Shown here: positions 8,970 to 18,735 of the stretch, piece after piece | Layout: every line of letters begins with the position of its first letter | Numbering within the stretch: the first letter of the stretch is position 1 | Origin: Laspinema sp. D2d | Lineage (GTDB): Bacteria > Cyanobacteriota > Cyanobacteriia > Cyanobacteriales > Laspinemataceae | DNA length: 64,000 bases | Direction: 5' to 3' | Assembly (NCBI RefSeq): GCF_025370755.1 | Contig: NZ_JAMXFC010000001.1 | Location: forward strand, 124,001-188,000 | Position numbers and translations under genes: made by a program | Notes under the pieces: model-generated | The model's database searches: none | What the model saw: only the letters and a program-made list of their open reading frames with translations | Told to the model about the DNA's origin: nothing

Positions 8970-9620
8970 TCAACTGCGATGGAGTGCCTTGTGCAACAGC
9001 ATTCGTTTGGGTTGCCCGAAACACCAAGGACCCCAACCTGACTCAATGGAATGAATGCGATAGCCTGCTTTGTAATAAAGTCGTCTTGCCGGTCGGTTAT
9101 TTTCCAGAACGTGCAGGTATAGGTCCTGAAAGCCCCAATCTAGGGCGATGCCTTCGCAAGCTTGTAGCAATTGACGGGCTCCCCCTTGGCGGCGATAAAG
9201 GTCACCGATGGCTAAATTGGACAAGTAAGGAAACTGAGTCATACCGAAGGTCCAAGGGTTGATACAGCGCAAGGCCATTTCTACCGTACCTACAATCACG
9301 CAATTCCCCTCTGGGGAGTCCAGGGCGGATTCATAGCAGGAAGGCGGTTCGGATTGGGAAACGACAGCCACCAAGCAGATAGAATGGGTCGAGTTTGATC
9401 GCAGTCGCACGCGCAAATCTTCATAAATGCCGAGGCGTACGATCGGGTACAGCCAAGCCCCGATTCCTTCGCGGGAATGAAAGCTATCGACTAAAATCTC
9501 GGCAAGGCTGCTGAGATCTTTGCCTTGGGCGGCCCGAATGGAAAAGCGAGATGCACCTCCCGAGGATGGCTCAGAGGCAGGGGTATCACGATGGGTTGGG
9601 GACGTGAAAGAGGAGTTCAC
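8970..9620 (-). CDS. GNAT-family N-acetyltransferase
   Basis: 216 aa from GTG 9620. After a 25-residue polar leader, the GNAT fold is recognisable: a first strand FSIRAAQGKDL, the acetyl-CoA pyrophosphate loop as LYRRQGGARQLL (a Q/R-x-x-G-x-G/A-like motif) near residue 145, and the C-terminal LHVLENNRPARRLYYKAGY strand-helix typical of RimI-like enzymes. The acceptor substrate is unknown; RimI-like proteins acetylate N-termini or small amines. It stands alone, transcribed away from the histidine kinase gene. Confidence 0.85.
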   Translation of the reverse strand: MNSSFTSPTHRDTPASEPSSGGASRFSIRAAQGKDLSSLAEILVDSFHSREGIGAWLYPIVRLGIYEDLRVRLRSNSTHSICLVAVVSQSEPPSCYESALDSPEGNCVIVGTVEMALRCINPWTFGMTQFPYLSNLAIGDLYRRQGGARQLLQACEGIALDWGFQDLYLHVLENNRPARRLYYKAGYRIHSIESGWGPWCFGQPKRMLLHKALHRS

Positions 9621-9792
9621 GAGGGATTCACATTAAGAGGGTTTGAAACGGATGGGTTTTGACATGAAGGGAACCCTCTCTTCTTATAACATAACCTGAT
9701 GAGGGGGCTCAAATATAAAATAAATATAAAGTGGACAAAAAGCAGCACAACATAAATAATCATTATCAATGATAGCATGAGGTAAAATCCTG

Positions 9793-12321
9793 ATGAATGC
9801 AGATATTTTTCCATTTGACCCCCATGAGCTCGGTTCTCCGAACCGAACATCGCGACGAGTGGCGATCGCCGAACTCCTGGGGCGACAAACTGAGTTGCAC
9901 CGAGGGGATAACGAGGCTGAAAATGCCGCATGGACTGCCGGTTGGCTGGATTGTTTAGAGTTTTTGGGCCAAATCGACCGAGGGACAGTTGCTAGAGTCA
10001 AGCAACTTTGTTATGAAAAAAGACAATCCCGCTGGGAGGAGATTTCTACCTCTGGATCTCTCCATAAAAATACAGGGGGTGAAAGGAAGAGTAAACTAGA
10101 AAATTTTCCATTCCTAAAAGCAATTTCTGAAAAAATAAAATCCCCACAAGCGCCTCGAAATCTTGCTGAAAAAAATTGCGATCGCCCTGAAGAATTTGCC
10201 GGGGAGGGCGAACAGGTGCTCTCGCCACAGGGTTTAAATGCGATCGCCAAGGTTATTCATCAGTCCTTGAATGAAACGGAGATTTATGAGGCGATCGTCC
10301 AGCAATTGTGTGATGTCTTTCAGGCAGACTGTGCCGGGTTAATTTTCCATGATCTCCAGGGACAAACTTTGATAGAAAGAGTGGTTTATCATCCCTTGGA
10401 GGCATCTTCAGCGTCACCGCTTCACCCTCGGGCGATGGGTGTGCCTTTGCGAGTGGAGGGATTAAAAGAGTGGAATACGTTGCGATCGCAAAAAAGTCCT
10501 TGGGTGGTAGGGGATATAGAAACAGCAGTAATGCCCGAGGTAGAACGCTTGCTGTTGTTGGATGCCGGATTACAATCTACCTTAATGGTGCCCCTTCTCT
10601 ACCACAATGAAGCGATCGCGACGGTTTATTTGAGTTATACCGGGGTTTGTCATTTGTGGACCTCGGTAGAAATGAAATTTGCGGAAATGGTGGCCCAACA
10701 GGGTGCAGTCGCCCTAGGAAATATCAGGCATTATATCCAAGCCCAAAAACACGCCCAACGGGAACAAATTCTTAACCGAATTGCGGGAAGAATTCGCACT
10801 TCTTTAAATCTGGATCGCACGATTGAAACGGCATTATTGGAGTTATTAACTCTCACCCAAGCGGATTTAATCTTATTTTCCATCCCGACTTCTTTAATAG
10901 AAAGTATCCATCACCTTTGCCGATCGCTGCGCATTACTCACCGAGTCTGTCGCCCCAGTCAATCCAGTTTCTTAGATGAACATCCTCTCGGTGTGGGGAT
11001 AGAAATTAAGCTTTTTCAGTTTGAATCTGGGTTGATTCAAAGTTTATTGGGACAAGAAGTAACGGCTATTTCTAATACTCAAAATTCTGATTTTGGAGAA
11101 CGCGATCGCACCCTATTTCAACAATTACAAGTGGGGAGCTTATTAAGTGTTCCGATTTGGCATCGTGAAAGCTTATTAGGTCATGTTTCGGCTATCAAAC
11201 CTCAACCTTATGATTGGAATGAAGATGAAATTTCCGCAATGGAATCGATTTCGTTACACCTAGGAATCGCGATTACTCAGGCGCAGTTATATCAACGTAC
11301 CCAGGACCAAGCGCGCCAAGCGCGATCGCAAGCTAAACAACTCAAAAAAGCCCTGGATGAAAAAACTAAATTAATTGCTTCGCTTCATGACACTCAATTT
11401 CAATTGGTTCAAAGCGAAAAAATGTCTAGTTTAGGTCAATTGGTTGCTGGGGTTGCCCATGAAATTAATAATCCGATTAATTTCATTTATGGCAATCTTC
11501 CTCACATTGCCAACTATAGCTATGAGCTTTTAGAACTCCTAGAGCGCTATCGGGAACAGTTAAACCCGGTTCCCCAATCCATTGCTGCATTTGAAGCGGA
11601 AATTGATATAAATTTTATTCAGACCGATTTAACAAAAATCCTTCATTCTATGAAAGAAGGGGCGGAACGGGTGCGGCAAATTGTGGTGACTTTACGCAAC
11701 TTTTCTCGCTTGGACGAAGCTGAATTAAAATGGGTGGATCTTCATGAAGGGATTGATAGTAGCCTGATTTTATTAGCCCATCGTCTCCATGATATCGAGG
11801 TGATTAAATCCTATGGCAATCTTCCTAGATTCTGTTGCTATCCGGGACAACTCAATCAGGTGTTTATGAATTTGTTTTCCAATGCGATCGATGCCATTGA
11901 ACCGCCGGATGGAGGGGTTATTGGGGCAAATTTCCCGGTGAATCATTTGGGCGATCGGCAAATTACCATCACCACTAAAGTGATTGCTCAAGCTCATTTC
12001 CCCTTGGATACCCCCCTCCCCCCTCAAACCCCTAACCTATCTCCCGGAGAGTGGGTGCAAATTCGGATTCGAGATACGGGATGTGGCATTCTCTCCCAAC
12101 ATCAAACTAAAATTTTTGACCCGTTTTTTACCACGAAACCTGTGGGGACTGGCAAAGGATTAGGGTTAGCGATCGCCTATAAAATTATCGTAGACCGACA
12201 TCATGGCCGCTTGAGTTTTGAAAATCTACCGGAAGGGGGATGCGAATTTATTATTGAGTTACCTGTTATTTCTAAAGACCCAATCCACCCGAGATCCGCT
12301 CAACCTTCCCTGACCCGTTAA
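9793..12321 (+). CDS. GAF-domain sensor histidine kinase
   Basis: 842 aa, soluble, with no membrane helix. An approximately 130-residue N-terminal region of unknown fold is followed by two GAF domains (about 150-310 and 325-500), a coiled coil (about 505-545) and a HisKA/HATPase core. The phosphorylated histidine is H556 in VAGVAHEINNPINF. The N box is NLFSNAIDAI, the G1 box is RDTGCGI and the G2 box is GTGKGLGLAIAYK. A GAGG sequence lies upstream of the ATG. Signals sensed by the GAF domains cannot be read; the conserved chromophore-binding Cys-His pair of phytochromes is not evident. The next gene downstream encodes a REC/HK/cyclase hybrid and is a possible partner, though about 490 bp separate them. 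Confidence 0.9.
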   Translation: MNADIFPFDPHELGSPNRTSRRVAIAELLGRQTELHRGDNEAENAAWTAGWLDCLEFLGQIDRGTVARVKQLCYEKRQSRWEEISTSGSLHKNTGGERKSKLENFPFLKAISEKIKSPQAPRNLAEKNCDRPEEFAGEGEQVLSPQGLNAIAKVIHQSLNETEIYEAIVQQLCDVFQADCAGLIFHDLQGQTLIERVVYHPLEASSASPLHPRAMGVPLRVEGLKEWNTLRSQKSPWVVGDIETAVMPEVERLLLLDAGLQSTLMVPLLYHNEAIATVYLSYTGVCHLWTSVEMKFAEMVAQQGAVALGNIRHYIQAQKHAQREQILNRIAGRIRTSLNLDRTIETALLELLTLTQADLILFSIPTSLIESIHHLCRSLRITHRVCRPSQSSFLDEHPLGVGIEIKLFQFESGLIQSLLGQEVTAISNTQNSDFGERDRTLFQQLQVGSLLSVPIWHRESLLGHVSAIKPQPYDWNEDEISAMESISLHLGIAITQAQLYQRTQDQARQARSQAKQLKKALDEKTKLIASLHDTQFQLVQSEKMSSLGQLVAGVAHEINNPINFIYGNLPHIANYSYELLELLERYREQLNPVPQSIAAFEAEIDINFIQTDLTKILHSMKEGAERVRQIVVTLRNFSRLDEAELKWVDLHEGIDSSLILLAHRLHDIEVIKSYGNLPRFCCYPGQLNQVFMNLFSNAIDAIEPPDGGVIGANFPVNHLGDRQITITTKVIAQAHFPLDTPLPPQTPNLSPGEWVQIRIRDTGCGILSQHQTKIFDPFFTTKPVGTGKGLGLAIAYKIIVDRHHGRLSFENLPEGGCEFIIELPVISKDPIHPRSAQPSLTR

Positions 12322-12807
12322 TAACAATCAGAAGCCAATTCTGGAGGGGAAAACCCGAAGCAGGCTCTTTTTGGACCCCCAATATCTGTTAAAACAGGAC
12401 CTTTGAACAAGGAAAATTTCCATCCCAGGAAACCCTGACTGAAACCAGAACGAAGGACCGCGATTCTGAATCGGTGAAATTTCTCATGCAGGATCCGACG
12501 GTTGCCAGTAGAATATCGTCATTATTCCCAATAATTCCGACCCCTTCGACGGGCGATCGCCCTCAGCAATTTTTACATCAGGATGCAAATTAAGGGGCGA
12601 GTCTGCTAGGGTTCATGAGGCGCGTGATATTCATCCCTGACCCCTAACCCATCGGGATTATGTTAAGTAGTGTACATTCAGAATAACCCCTACTCACGAA
12701 CCTGGGGAGGGGTTAAGTCTGCCTCGTTGGTTCGGTCACCCTAAAAACCAGTCGCAAGAATCATAAGAAATTGGATATAACTCCCCCTGATTGTAGGAGC
12801 GCGGTGC
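12322..12807. other. Intergenic region between histidine kinase and cyclase genes
   Basis: 486 bp with no convincing gene. It contains a HIP1 site and an inverted repeat AACCCCT...AGGGGTT (about 12686-12715). The latter may be a transcript hairpin in the leader of the cyclase gene. The cyclase promoter is expected here, but no clear boxes were fixed. Confidence 0.4.
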
Positions 12808-15800
12808 ATGAGTATCGAAACATATAGTAAGCCGAAACTTCTGGTCGTTGACGACGAACCAGATAACCTCGACTTGCTCTATCGCACTTTTTATCGGGAC
12901 TATAACGTGCTGACGGCAGAAAATGCCTCGCAAGCGTTAGAGCTTCTGGCAAAGGAGGGGGATGTGGCGGTGATTATCTCCGATCAGCGGATGCCCAAAA
13001 TGAGTGGGACTGAGTTACTCAGTCTGACGGCGACTCAGTACCCCGATGCGATCCGGATTATCTTGACGGCTTACACCGATGTCGAGGACCTGGTGGATGC
13101 TATCAATGCAGGGAAGGTTTTTAAATATGTCACCAAACCCTGGGATGCCGATGAACTCAAGGCATTGGTCGCACAAGCATTAGATACCCACAATGTTTTG
13201 AAGGCGCGGACAAGGGAACTGTGCCGCACCCTGCGTCAGGAATCGTTGCTTAATGCCATTACGAATACCATTCGATCGCGCACGACTGAGGCGCAGATTT
13301 TGCAGACCATTGTCGATACCCTCGGCCAAATGTTTGAAGTGAGTTATTGCATTCTCCGTCCCTATCAGGATGGCCGCTTTATTGATGAATGGTTTATGTA
13401 TCAAAAGCGGGAACTGGGCACGATCAAGTCCAATGGTCAAGGGCCAAAACTGCCTGTTGCTCCCTCGGGTCCGATTTCCGAACCCCTAGGGTTGGCCCAA
13501 ACGGTTTGGGAAACCCATGATATTGAGGTGATCCATGATGTGGAAACCGATGAACGGTTACAGGGAAAGACGCCTCAACTCCAGCAACGGCGACAGATGT
13601 TAAAAGCGGCAGATATTCAGTCGAGTTTAGTGGTTCCCCTGATGTTTCGCTTGGAACTCATGGCCGTTTTGGCCTTACACCAATGTGGATCCGGGCGGGA
13701 GTGGCAGGATGATGAGGTGCAACTGGTGTTTATGGTGGCGGATCAGGCGGTGTTGTCCCTGTCCCAGGCCCGCGCGTATGAACAAATGCAGGCCCTCGCC
13801 AAGCGTGAGGCCCTGGTGAATACGATTACTACGGCGATTCGGTCGAGTCTGAATCCGAAAGATATTTTTGCAGCGATCGCCCAACAACTCGGCCAAGCGT
13901 TACAGGCGGACGGTTGTGCCCTGTCGTTATGGACTGAGGAAGATGAGTATGTTCAGTGTGTTGGATTGTATGATGCCGCCTTACAAGCGGTGGAAGCTTC
14001 GGAGGGAGAACAACTGCAGGATGAAGACTCTCAACCGGGGGGAATGTCTTCTCCCCATCCCTTCCTGGAAGTCAAAGGGGAACCTCGCTTGAATTCCGGG
14101 GAATTGCCGCGATCGGTGGTGCCGATCGCCGGGAATCCGGTGTTGCAAGAACTCCTCACCACTCGGGCTCCGGTGGTGGTGGATGACTTGGAACAGCAGC
14201 CGGAATGGAATGTCATGGATTTACCCCTGCGATCGCCTGCGCGGGCTTTATTACTCGTGCCTTTAATCTCCGATGGCGAAATTATCGGCAGCATTACCCT
14301 GCGCCAAGTCCGATCCCCCCGCCGCTGGCACCCCTCGGAAATTGATCTCGCCCAAGCGGTGGCGGCACAAGGGGCGATCGCCGTTCATCAATCTCGTCTT
14401 TACCAAAAAACTCGGCAGCAGGCGGAACGACTCTTGGAACTTAACCGCCTGAAAACGGAATTTTTCCAAAATATTTCCCACGAGTTCCGCACGCCCTTAA
14501 CCCTGATGATGGGTCCTTTGGAATCGGCGGTGGAACATCACCAAGATTTACCCTTGGAACAAGCGGCGATCGCCCTGCGCAATACCCGCCGCCTCCTGCG
14601 ATTGGTCAATCAACTCTTGGACTTGCAACGCCTCGATGCTGGTCGGATGCAGCCCACCTTTCGTCCCTGCGATTTACTCGCCTTTGTCTCCCAAACTGTA
14701 GAAATTTTTCGCCCCTATTGCGAGAAAAAAGGTATAGAAATCACCACGGATTTGCAAGCTTGTCCTTCCCTTTATTTGGACTTGGAAAAGTTTGATAAAG
14801 TCCTCTACAATCTCCTGTCCAATGCCATGAAATTTACCGCTTCTGGCGGTAAAATTATGGTTTCCTTGGAACAGGCGGGGGATTATTCTTTACTCCAAGT
14901 TAAAGATACCGGAATTGGCATTCGCACGGATCAAATTCCCCACTTATTTGAGCGCTTTCGTCAAGCCGAAGGGTCTGCGAATCGCTCGTATGAAGGCAGT
15001 GGGTTAGGGTTAGCCTTAGCCAAAGAATTGGTCGAACTACATGGGGGAACCATCGCCGTTGAGTCGAATTATGGGGAAGGTTCGGTTTTTATGGTCTGGT
15101 TACCCCTGGGCAATTCTCACTTACCCCCGGACCAAATTATTGAAGTACCCACCGGGGTAGAACCGGCCCGGGCTTCGGTAGAATTGGCCGATGTGCAGAT
15201 GGAAGAGGATGGGGTCGGGTTTATCGGTCCCGGAGGGTTGGTGCAACCAGCACAACCCTCAACCATTCACACCCTCCACCCGACAATTGTCGTGGTGGAT
15301 GACAATCCAGATTTACGAAATTATGTTTCCGGCATTCTCACAAAAGAAGGATATCGCGTCATTTTGGCCCGGAATGGGGCGGAAGGATTTGATGTGGTGA
15401 TTAACCATCGTCCCCAGTTAATTGTTACGGATTTGATGATGCCGTTAGTCTCGGGTTTGGATATGATCCAGATGATTCGAGAGGATGAGTCGTTACGGGG
15501 AACACCGATTATTTTGCTCACGGCAAAAGTGAATGAGGATACGCGCATTGAAGGCGCGGAAAAGGGCGCGGATGCCTATCTAGCGAAACCCTTTAACGAT
15601 CGCGAGTTATTAGCAGAAGTGAGAAATTTACTCGCCCTTAAGGAAAATGAGCGCCGGGTAGCCCAGTTGAATACTTACTTAACCGAATCAGTCCTCCGGC
15701 GCTTTTTACCCCCTGGGATGGTCCAAAAAGCGGCCTCTGGGGAGTTATCTCTGGATTTACGTCCGGAACCTCGGTTGATTACGATTTTGTTTAGCGATAT

Positions 15801-16353
15801 CGTTGGGTTTACTCAGTTGGCGAATACGTTGCGATCGCGCCGGGTGGCGGAAGTGTTGAATCAATATTTAACGGAAATGACTCAGGCGGTGTTTGACAAT
15901 GGCGGCACAGTAGATAAGTTTGTCGGGGATGCGATCGTGGCGATGTTTGGTGCACCAGAGGATTTGACCCCGAATGAACAAGTGAGACGGGCGATCGCCA
16001 CCGCCCGACAAATGTTACAAGCCCTAGATCGCTTAAATGAGAACTGGGAGGAACAAGGTTTACCTCGGGTCCAGTTCCGCTGCGGGATTCATCAAGGAAC
16101 CGCTGTGGTGGGGATGTTTGGCGGCAATTTGCGATCGGATTATACGGCGATCGGTCCTAGTGTAAATATTGCTTCCCGCTTGCAAGAAGCTGCGGACCCG
16201 GGTACAATTCTGGTGTCGGCAGCGGTGGCCGATTATCTTCATGATGATGAAATTGTTAAGTTCGGTTCCCTGCAATTAAAGGGCATTGATGAAACCGTTC
16301 TAACCTTTATGGTTCATCGTCCTTCTCGGGGGAGTAATGGGGAAGTTTCTTAG
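12808..16353 (+). CDS. cyaC: CyaC-type hybrid adenylate cyclase (REC-GAF-GAF-HisKA-HATPase-REC-cyclase)
   Basis: 1181 aa with seven modules. The first receiver (about 9-125) has phospho-acceptor D59, then come two GAF domains (about 150-315 and 345-540). HisKA carries H558 in NISHEFRTPL, and HATPase (about 660-780) has DTGIGI and GSGLGLALAK. The second receiver (about 830-945) has D875. The class III cyclase (about 985-1170) has metal aspartates D997 and D1041 and the adenine-selecting lysine K1037 in KFVGD. This order matches CyaC of Anabaena and Spirulina, where autophosphorylation at the histidine and transfer to the second receiver stimulate cAMP synthesis. Two GAF modules were assigned; the first is more diverged. 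ATP rather than GTP specificity is inferred from K1037. Confidence 0.92.
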   Translation: MSIETYSKPKLLVVDDEPDNLDLLYRTFYRDYNVLTAENASQALELLAKEGDVAVIISDQRMPKMSGTELLSLTATQYPDAIRIILTAYTDVEDLVDAINAGKVFKYVTKPWDADELKALVAQALDTHNVLKARTRELCRTLRQESLLNAITNTIRSRTTEAQILQTIVDTLGQMFEVSYCILRPYQDGRFIDEWFMYQKRELGTIKSNGQGPKLPVAPSGPISEPLGLAQTVWETHDIEVIHDVETDERLQGKTPQLQQRRQMLKAADIQSSLVVPLMFRLELMAVLALHQCGSGREWQDDEVQLVFMVADQAVLSLSQARAYEQMQALAKREALVNTITTAIRSSLNPKDIFAAIAQQLGQALQADGCALSLWTEEDEYVQCVGLYDAALQAVEASEGEQLQDEDSQPGGMSSPHPFLEVKGEPRLNSGELPRSVVPIAGNPVLQELLTTRAPVVVDDLEQQPEWNVMDLPLRSPARALLLVPLISDGEIIGSITLRQVRSPRRWHPSEIDLAQAVAAQGAIAVHQSRLYQKTRQQAERLLELNRLKTEFFQNISHEFRTPLTLMMGPLESAVEHHQDLPLEQAAIALRNTRRLLRLVNQLLDLQRLDAGRMQPTFRPCDLLAFVSQTVEIFRPYCEKKGIEITTDLQACPSLYLDLEKFDKVLYNLLSNAMKFTASGGKIMVSLEQAGDYSLLQVKDTGIGIRTDQIPHLFERFRQAEGSANRSYEGSGLGLALAKELVELHGGTIAVESNYGEGSVFMVWLPLGNSHLPPDQIIEVPTGVEPARASVELADVQMEEDGVGFIGPGGLVQPAQPSTIHTLHPTIVVVDDNPDLRNYVSGILTKEGYRVILARNGAEGFDVVINHRPQLIVTDLMMPLVSGLDMIQMIREDESLRGTPIILLTAKVNEDTRIEGAEKGADAYLAKPFNDRELLAEVRNLLALKENERRVAQLNTYLTESVLRRFLPPGMVQKAASGELSLDLRPEPRLITILFSDIVGFTQLANTLRSRRVAEVLNQYLTEMTQAVFDNGGTVDKFVGDAIVAMFGAPEDLTPNEQVRRAIATARQMLQALDRLNENWEEQGLPRVQFRCGIHQGTAVVGMFGGNLRSDYTAIGPSVNIASRLQEAADPGTILVSAAVADYLHDDEIVKFGSLQLKGIDETVLTFMVHRPSRGSNGEVS

Positions 16354-16592
16354 GGAGACGGGTCAAATTTATACTGAATCCCTGATTAACAATAGGAGAT
16401 TTAATTCTTAGTAATTTAGACTCCTTCGTCCTCATCCAAAACTGTGTTTAAAATCACTGCCACCGATGAGGGCGATCGCCTCTGGGTCAGAAATCTATCA
16501 CCATCCGTTCAGCTTGATATCACCCCCATTTATCCTGAACCGAGAGATAATGGGAGTATAAGAAAAGAAGAAGCAAATCGGAGGACAAAATC

Positions 16593-16724
16593 ATGTTACC
16601 TCGCTATCGGACCCACACCGCGCAATTCGTCAAAATGGTTTACTCGAAAGTGCAAGTCAACGGAAAATTAGAATTAGTACCAATGGAATTATACTCCGAT
16701 GGTTCCCTCAAACGTAGCGCTTAA
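16593..16724 (+). CDS. Small conserved-looking protein of 43 aa
   Basis: An ATG at 16593 lies 7 nt after a strong GGAGGA ribosome-binding site and opens 43 codons ending TAA at 16724. The product starts MLPRYRTHTAQFVKMVY and has a beta-like, basic N-terminal half and a VQVNGKLELVPMELY segment. No membrane helix or signal peptide is present. A strong intrinsic terminator follows about 100 bp downstream, giving a complete stand-alone transcription unit. I do not recognise the family. The ribosome-binding site, reading frame and terminator together make it a likely real gene that a length cut-off would miss. Confidence 0.65.
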   Translation: MLPRYRTHTAQFVKMVYSKVQVNGKLELVPMELYSDGSLKRSA

Positions 16725-16827
16725 TCGTTTCAATTCGCTTCATACACGGGTTAAATCTAGTAAGCCAGGGAAAAGCTTAAATGCAGCAAAAATTAATAAA
16801 TCTGACAACTGAATATTACTCAGTAAC

Positions 16828-16862
16828 AAAGGGGGTGTCTTATCCAGACACCCCCTTTTGAT
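16828..16862. terminator. Strong intrinsic terminator, usable from both sides
   Basis: Arms AAAGGGGGTGTCT (16828-16840) and AGACACCCCCTTT (16846-16858) form a perfect 13-bp stem with a 5-nt loop and a T-rich tail. It follows the 43-aa gene on the plus strand and also lies downstream of the convergent NmrA-like gene. Confidence 0.85.
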
Positions 16863-16933
16863 TTATAGAGATTCCTGGACTTATGAGGTATGAATAGCTG
16901 TGGGAACCGCTATAATTTTGGGAAACCCTTTAC

Positions 16934-17815
16934 TCACGCACTCACATACCGGCGAATAAAACTTTCTAAAGACTCCATTTTCATCCCAAAGGTTGACTCT
17001 AAGGTTTCTATCTCTTGCACAGTGCAGAAAAACTCATTAGAAACCAAGACTCGCACAGTTCCTAGAGATTTCTGTAAACTGGGATTCACCAATCCCAACG
17101 CATTACGGACCCCATCAAAGACCATCATCGGGGGGTTGATAATCAGAGGTTCTCGATTAAAAATGCGGCCAAAAATCTGGGGAATCTCTACGCGGGAGAG
17201 AATTTCTGGACCTCCCACCGGGAAAATTTGATTCGCTGCACCGGAGACTAAAACCGAATCTGCTGCGATTTTAGCTAAGTCATCGGTACTCACCGGGGAG
17301 GTGCGATTTTTCAAGTCTCCAAGACTTAAATAAATCCCCGTTTCTTTGAATCGTTGTGCAAAAGGAATTAAAGCCGAATCAAAAGCAGAAGGACGTAAAA
17401 TGGTGTAAGTCAAACCACTTTTTTCTAAATATTTTTCGACTTCGCGTTTAGCTTTAAACACTGGGGAATCCACATAACCGCGATCGCAACCCAGGACAGA
17501 AATCAAGACAAAATGCTCGACTCTTGCTGCTTTCCCGTAATCAATCAAGTCAATATTCGCCCGATAGTCGATCGCCTGTGCACCTCCAGTTTCCTTCCCG
17601 CCATGAGTGCTGATGATATACTTAACCCCTTCACAGGCTTTTTGTATATCACGCTCCCGTTTCAAGTCGCCAATGAATATCTCTGCACCTCGATTTTCTA
17701 ACTCGCTGTAGTCTGAACTCAACCGCACAAAAGCCCTTACAGGTGCTTGTCTCGCAGTCAAAACCCGCACCACACGCCGTCCTAAACTTCCCGTTGCTCC
17801 AGTGACTAAGAACAT
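16934..17815 (-). CDS. NmrA/SDR-a5-like NAD(P)-binding protein
   Basis: 293 aa atypical short-chain dehydrogenase. The N-terminal dinucleotide-binding motif is GATGSLGRRVVRVL. The catalytic tyrosine of classical SDRs is not in a YxxxK context, but a DSPVFKAKREVEKYL segment plus LTYTILRPSAF is typical of the Ycf39/NmrA-like branch. Ycf39-type proteins in cyanobacteria assist photosystem II or chlorophyll-protein assembly. This one is a paralogue-level match, so its role is open. A convergent terminator lies beyond its stop. Confidence 0.8.
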   Translation of the reverse strand: MFLVTGATGSLGRRVVRVLTARQAPVRAFVRLSSDYSELENRGAEIFIGDLKRERDIQKACEGVKYIISTHGGKETGGAQAIDYRANIDLIDYGKAARVEHFVLISVLGCDRGYVDSPVFKAKREVEKYLEKSGLTYTILRPSAFDSALIPFAQRFKETGIYLSLGDLKNRTSPVSTDDLAKIAADSVLVSGAANQIFPVGGPEILSRVEIPQIFGRIFNREPLIINPPMMVFDGVRNALGLVNPSLQKSLGTVRVLVSNEFFCTVQEIETLESTFGMKMESLESFIRRYVSA

Positions 17816-18189
17816 CTTTATTTATGGGTAAATGAATCAGTCTCTCTGCAATTTTAGCTTGTTCTCCCGAAAAGGGAGGGACGGAAAACCCTCCCCATCC
17901 CTAAAATCCACCTTCAACCTAAGTTATTATCCAAGTTTGTAGTAATGACTACAGTCATTTCGAGTTTCATTTTCTACTTATTTTGTAGCAAGGAGTTCAG
18001 TCGTTTATGCCTCCATTATTAGGCGAAAATTTAAAACCACTGAACTTCTAGCTACGAGCCAAAGAGAAAAACAACATCTAAATTGGGCAGTAATTTAACC
18101 CAAACTGTTGTTAGTGCGAGTTTCTAGTCCGCTAATGTAACTGAATTCAATCCTCAACAGGTTGCCAACCCTACAACCTGATAATCAGT
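17816..18189. other. Intergenic with diverged dispersed repeat
   Basis: 374 bp without a gene. It holds a diverged copy of the AGTCGTT palindromic family (17939-17959) and a hairpin-like stretch with AACAACA...TGTTGTT and TTGGG...CCCAA arms between about 18071 and 18114. It leads directly into the decayed xthA copy. Confidence 0.5.
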
Positions 18190-18511
18190 CTAATTCTAAA
18201 ATAACTGGAGTGTGATCACTGGGTTTGGGTAACTTCCTCGGTTCCGTGTCGATGGTACAGGCGATCGCCCGTTCTTTCAGCTTCGGTGTGACATAACGAT
18301 GATCGATGCGTCAGCCGCGATTTCGGGCGAAGCCACCGGCGCGATAATCCCACCAGCTAAACTGTCCCGCTTCTTGATTAAAGAGGCGGAAGGCATCGGT
18401 TAATCCCAGTTCTAAAATGTTGGTTAAGGCGGCCCGTTCTGCGGGGGAGGCCATGATATCGTTCGGGGTAATTTTTTGATGAATATCTATCGCTTCTAAG
18501 GCGATATTAAA
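18190..18511 (-). pseudogene. Decayed 3' duplicate of exodeoxyribonuclease III gene
   Basis: These 322 bp align without gaps to bases 19348-19669, covering codons for about residues 153-258 of the intact xthA gene. Scattered substitutions separate the copies. One converts the tryptophan codon in RGWRIDHH to TGA, and the adjacent histidine becomes arginine. The 5' two thirds are absent and the homology stops abruptly at 18511. At the other end the copy reads into a different terminal sequence (LELD stop). It is therefore a non-functional remnant. Two small genes lie between it and the intact gene, in the same orientation. Confidence 0.92.
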
Positions 18512-18544
18512 CTATTGTCGGGGGTAGGGTCCCCCTATTTTCTG

Positions 18545-18733
18545 CTATTTAATCCCCAGGGTTTGCATTTTTTCGGCCACTCTAATTTCAGCTAAACGTT
18601 TTTCATATTTTTGGTCTATCTCCAAAGTTAAATCAGCTAACTCTTTCATCTGTTGTTCTGTAATTTTAGCCAATTCGAGCAGTTCTGTCATTTTGGCTAA
18701 TTCGTCGTCACTCATAGAGGGGTGTTGTACCAC
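18545..18733 (-). CDS. Small helical/coiled-coil protein, second gene of a two-gene cassette
   Basis: 62 aa, almost entirely helical and charged, with heptad-like LLELAKITEQQMKELADLTLEI. I do not recognise the family. The start lies 2 bp beyond the stop of the upstream 113-aa gene, so the pair is surely co-transcribed and probably translationally coupled. Two short cognate-looking genes next to a duplicated gene end suggest a small accessory module such as a toxin-antitoxin pair, but no toxin fold or DNA-binding motif is visible, so that is speculation. An alternative start is the internal methionine 7. Confidence 0.7.
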   Translation of the reverse strand: MVQHPSMSDDELAKMTELLELAKITEQQMKELADLTLEIDQKYEKRLAEIRVAEKMQTLGIK

Positions 18734-18735
18734 GG

